From IMG/VR virus record IMGVR_UViG_3300030385_001471, positions 1 to 24,124 of that record: a DNA stretch of 24,124 nucleotides; one strand, written 5' to 3'. Origin of the DNA: a virus. Both the position numbers and the translations under genes were made by a program. The notes below the pieces were generated by a model. It saw only the letters and a program-made list of their open reading frames with translations. It did no database searches and was not told the origin of the DNA. Shown here piece by piece: positions 21,562 through 24,124 of this stretch (position 1 is the first letter of the stretch; each line of letters begins with the position of its first letter).

Positions 21562-21778
21562 AACTTATGTAATCCGAGAGGGGAAGTTAGTTCCCAAGTA
21601 TAAAGAACATAAAAACGTTCATAACGTAATTGGTGATCTGAACCCATATGAATCTATTATTACCGGAGAGATGATTGGTGGCCGAAGGCAACACCGCGAT
21701 CATTTGAAAGACAACAACTGCATCGAAGTTGGCAACGAACAGCCCAAATGGATGAGGGATAGAAATGAGCGAGACTGA
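21554..21778 (+). CDS. Small conserved head-module protein
   Basis: 74 residues from GTG 21554, overlapping the portal stop. It starts MRKTYVIREGKLVPKYKEH; the pattern of a short strand (TYVIREGKLVPK), a helix around GRRQHRDHLKDNNCIEVGNEQP, and a basic end recurs in tiny proteins between portal and scaffold of podovirus-like phages. Its role is unknown. It overlaps the scaffold start by 14 bases. Confidence 0.7.
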   Translation: MRKTYVIREGKLVPKYKEHKNVHNVIGDLNPYESIITGEMIGGRRQHRDHLKDNNCIEVGNEQPKWMRDRNERD

Positions 21779-22781
21779 AACAGAAGTCATCGAAGAAGAA
21801 AAATTGACAGTCGGAGACGAACTGCGCGATGCACTGGCCGCTGCGGAAGAAGTAATAGAAGATACACCGGAAGAGAAACCGGAAGAAACAGAGATTCCTG
21901 AAAAGGAAGCAGCGCCCGAAGAGGGGGTTGCAGAGGTCACGGGGGTAGTTGCGCCCGAGCACTGGCCGACCGAGGAGCGTGACGCATTTGGAACGCTCCC
22001 CGAGGAAGCGAAAACATTCGCATTGACTCAGGGAGAACGCCTTGAAGCACTTCATCAGAAGCGCCAGGAGGAGCTTGCTAGTCAGCGTGAAGTACTAACC
22101 CGCTTAGCACCTATAGACCAAGAGTTAGCGCCGTACAGGGAACAGCTACGATTGGAGGGGGTGGACGAGAGAAACGTCGTCAAACAATTCATGGCGATAC
22201 GTTCTTCTCTTGCAACCGCGCCCAAAGAAACAATTCAGTGGCTGGCTCAACAGACCGGGGTGGACCTAGGTTCTGTTAACGATGAAACGCTTGCCGATCC
22301 AACGGAACAACGTCTCAACGCGGTTGAACAGCAAGTCGCAAATGTAAACCAGCAGACTCAACAGGCTATTGGCCAAACTCAAGTTGATGCTGCAACGCGA
22401 CAAGCGCAAACGATGATTGATACTTTTTCCACTGTAAAGAACGACGACGGAAATTTGAAATACCCGCATTTCGATGCAGTTCAAGGAACCATGACGGAAC
22501 TGGCGACTGCTGATCGTGCTGCCGGGAAAACCATTGAGCTTGAAAATGTTTACCAACGAGCGGTCTGGTTACATCCCGATACACGAGAAAAACTATTGAT
22601 AGCGCGGGATTCAAACAACGAAGCCGATGTAATTGCAAAGGAAAAGAAAAATCAGCGTCAGCGTACAAGCCGTGCCAGACGCGCAGATACGACGATCCGC
22701 TCTACTGCAGAAGCTCCTTCTGTCCCAGACAAAAGTCTCCGACAGGAATTGAGTGATGCGTGGAAGGAGGCAACAAATTGA
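21765..22781 (+). CDS. Scaffolding protein, probable
   Basis: 338 residues. A very acidic N-terminus (residues 1-65, Glu-rich with Pro) is followed by long helical, Gln-rich segments (ERLEALHQKRQEELASQREVL, residues 190-215 NQQTQQAIGQTQ). It ends in a basic region (KEKKNQRQRTSRARR) and a short amphipathic end. This acidic-helical-basic layout directly upstream of the major capsid gene is typical of phage scaffolds, which bind coat protein through a basic C-terminus. No protease is seen next to it. Confidence 0.82.
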   Translation: MSETETEVIEEEKLTVGDELRDALAAAEEVIEDTPEEKPEETEIPEKEAAPEEGVAEVTGVVAPEHWPTEERDAFGTLPEEAKTFALTQGERLEALHQKRQEELASQREVLTRLAPIDQELAPYREQLRLEGVDERNVVKQFMAIRSSLATAPKETIQWLAQQTGVDLGSVNDETLADPTEQRLNAVEQQVANVNQQTQQAIGQTQVDAATRQAQTMIDTFSTVKNDDGNLKYPHFDAVQGTMTELATADRAAGKTIELENVYQRAVWLHPDTREKLLIARDSNNEADVIAKEKKNQRQRTSRARRADTTIRSTAEAPSVPDKSLRQELSDAWKEATN

Positions 22782-22797
22782 TAAGGAAACTTAGGCG

Positions 22798-23763
22798 ATG
22801 GCTGTTCCGAATCTATCGGAAATCGTAACTACTACTCTGCGGAATCGTTCAGGCGAATTCGCAGATAACATTACGAGTGACCTCGCGCTACTTCGTAGAT
22901 TGGAGGAGCGTGGGAATATCAAGCCCGCTGACGGTGGCCGGACTCTGGTTCAAGAACTTGAATATGCAGAGAACTCGACATTTCAGTACTACAGTGGATA
23001 TGAAGTCCTCAATGTAGCACCGAGTGAAGTATTCTCCGCTGCTGAGTTCAACTGGAAACAAGCGGCAGTTAATGTTACTTGGTCTGGTCTGGAAGCGGAT
23101 GTTCAGAACACTGGTCGTGAGAAAGTCATTGATCTTTTGGAAGGAAGAATTTCCAACGCCAAGAGAACGATGTCGAACAATCTCTCGACGGGTATTTTCT
23201 CGGACGGTACTGGTAGTTCAAGCAAACAGGTTGGCGGGCTTCAAAGCCTGGTAGCTGATGCTCCCGCTACTGGTACAGTTGGTGGAATCAATCGGGCGAC
23301 TTACTCGTTCTGGAGAAATCAGGTTTATGATTTTTCCGATGAGAGTATCACCGCGAGTGCCACCACTATTCAGGCTGCTATGCGAACCCTTTATTTATCA
23401 TGTAAGAAGGGGTCGTCGGCTTCTGAAGCTCCTGACTTTGCCGTAGCTGGCACTTCATACTTTGAGTTCTTCTGGAATTCCCTGACGACAATTCAGCGGA
23501 TTACCACGGATGACACGGGTGTGGCTGGCTTCGATTCACTGAAGTTCAGGAAATCGGACGTGTTCCATGATGAGGATTGCAACACTGCTAGGATGTATAT
23601 GCTGAATACTCAGTATCTATTCTGGCGTCCTCACCGTAATCGCAACATGGTTCCCCTTGAGCGTAAGGGTGCCATTAACCAAGATGCGACCGTAGTGCCA
23701 ATCGTATGGGCTGGGAATATGACCATGTCCAATGCCGCCCGCCAGGGCGTCATACATGCTTAG
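22798..23763 (+). CDS. Major capsid protein
   Basis: 321 residues from ATG 22798. The start MAVPNLSEIVTTTLRNRSGEFADNITSDLALLRRLEERGNIKP is as in HK97-fold phage capsid proteins lacking a cleaved propeptide. Position after the scaffold, a Gly/Ser/Thr-rich middle (residues 135-170, probably the A-domain or loop region) and the C-terminal PHRNRNMVPLERKGAINQDATVVPIVWAGNMTMSNAARQGVIHA support the call. An AAGGAA site is rather far upstream. No delta-domain is visible at the N-terminus. Confidence 0.85.
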   Translation: MAVPNLSEIVTTTLRNRSGEFADNITSDLALLRRLEERGNIKPADGGRTLVQELEYAENSTFQYYSGYEVLNVAPSEVFSAAEFNWKQAAVNVTWSGLEADVQNTGREKVIDLLEGRISNAKRTMSNNLSTGIFSDGTGSSSKQVGGLQSLVADAPATGTVGGINRATYSFWRNQVYDFSDESITASATTIQAAMRTLYLSCKKGSSASEAPDFAVAGTSYFEFFWNSLTTIQRITTDDTGVAGFDSLKFRKSDVFHDEDCNTARMYMLNTQYLFWRPHRNRNMVPLERKGAINQDATVVPIVWAGNMTMSNAARQGVIHA

Positions 23764-24124
23764 GAGGTAAAATCATGGCTTACATCTTAGGTATTAAATC
23801 TGACCAGACATCCACAACGGATATTCATGGTCTTGGCGCGATCGGACAGAATGTAACGTCTGATGGTATTAAAACCTTCAAATGGATGAAGTACGATACG
23901 GGCTCTGGTAGTGTGGCGGCTGTATCTGGACAAGTGGCGTATTACTACACGCTTGACGGATACAAAAATCACACTTGCACTTCCGATCTGTCTGATTCCG
24001 TGGAGATTGGTGCTGGCGTTTGTCAGTCCGCTCCCGGCGATGGTGAATATGCGTGGTTCCAGATTCAGGGACCGGCAACTCTTGCTCTCGCTTTAACTGC
24101 TGGTGCAGACGGTGATCCTTTAAC
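23763..24124 (+). CDS. Small beta-rich head-associated protein (3' partial)
   Basis: ATG 23775 is preceded by an excellent AGGAGG site (from 23762). The frame stays open to the window end, giving at least 116 residues. MAYILGIKSDQTSTTDIHGLGAIGQNVTSDG is followed by alternating strands and Gly/Ser turns (VAYYYTLDGYKNHTCTSDLS, EYAWFQIQGPATLALALTAGADGDP), which looks like a small sheet domain. Directly after the capsid gene it could be a decoration or head-stabilising protein. Family not recognised; C-terminus lies outside. Confidence 0.7.

Noticed and set aside
1-24124. CRISPR array, integrase or insertion sequence
   Set aside because: No regularly spaced repeats, no recombinase motifs and no terminal inverted repeats with a transposase were seen.

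Overview
The window is a stretch of a tailed-phage genome, most likely a podovirus-like phage of a Gram-negative bacterium. The right end carries terminase small and large subunits, portal, scaffold and major capsid protein. The left end carries ejection- or fibre-type virion proteins and a lysis cassette. No tail tape-measure, sheath or integrase gene is visible. A lipobox-containing spanin partner points to a host with an outer membrane. Both ends cut through an open reading frame, so the part joining the capsid genes to the left-end virion genes lies outside. The host cannot be named from this sequence.

Layout. (1) 2-6488, plus strand: late virion genes. They are a protein ending in an S74-type intramolecular chaperone, two large probable ejection proteins, an Ala/Gln/Gly-rich protein, a secreted-type protein broken by one base in a T run, and two proteins that share an N-terminal tag. 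(2) 6485-7823, plus: lysis cassette with small membrane proteins, an M15 endopeptidase, a holin-like 53-residue protein and an overlapping spanin pair. (3) 10679-7842, minus: recombination/nuclease operon with a PD-(D/E)XK exonuclease, an HNH-like protein and small unknowns. (4) 10769-13503, plus: early operon starting with a Cro-like repressor, then a zinc protein, a VRR-NUC nuclease, a DnaT-like protein, a 374-base non-coding structured island, and tiny overlapping genes including an isolated TSCPD domain. (5) 16099-13581, minus: a cluster with a C5-type DNA methyltransferase, a zinc/HTH protein and several small conserved phage proteins. (6) 16220-17906, plus: small basic protein, ParB-like protein and a second C5 cytosine methyltransferase in an AT-rich patch. 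(7) 17952-24124, plus: packaging and head genes.

How it fits together. The two divergent control regions (10680-10768 and 16100-16219) share a 21-base segment with only two differences. It centres on GCCC-AAAAC-GGGC and sits directly next to a -10-like box on the minus strand. The Cro-like gene starts beside one of these sites, so one repressor plausibly controls four outward transcription units: recombination, early, modification left and modification right. Genes are densely packed, with many 1-, 4- and 8-base stop/start overlaps, so translational coupling is probably the rule. Two short genes look broken by a missing T in a homopolymer; whether this is assembly error, mutation or programmed frameshifting cannot be decided here.

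Functional names rest on motif recognition by eye, with no database search.
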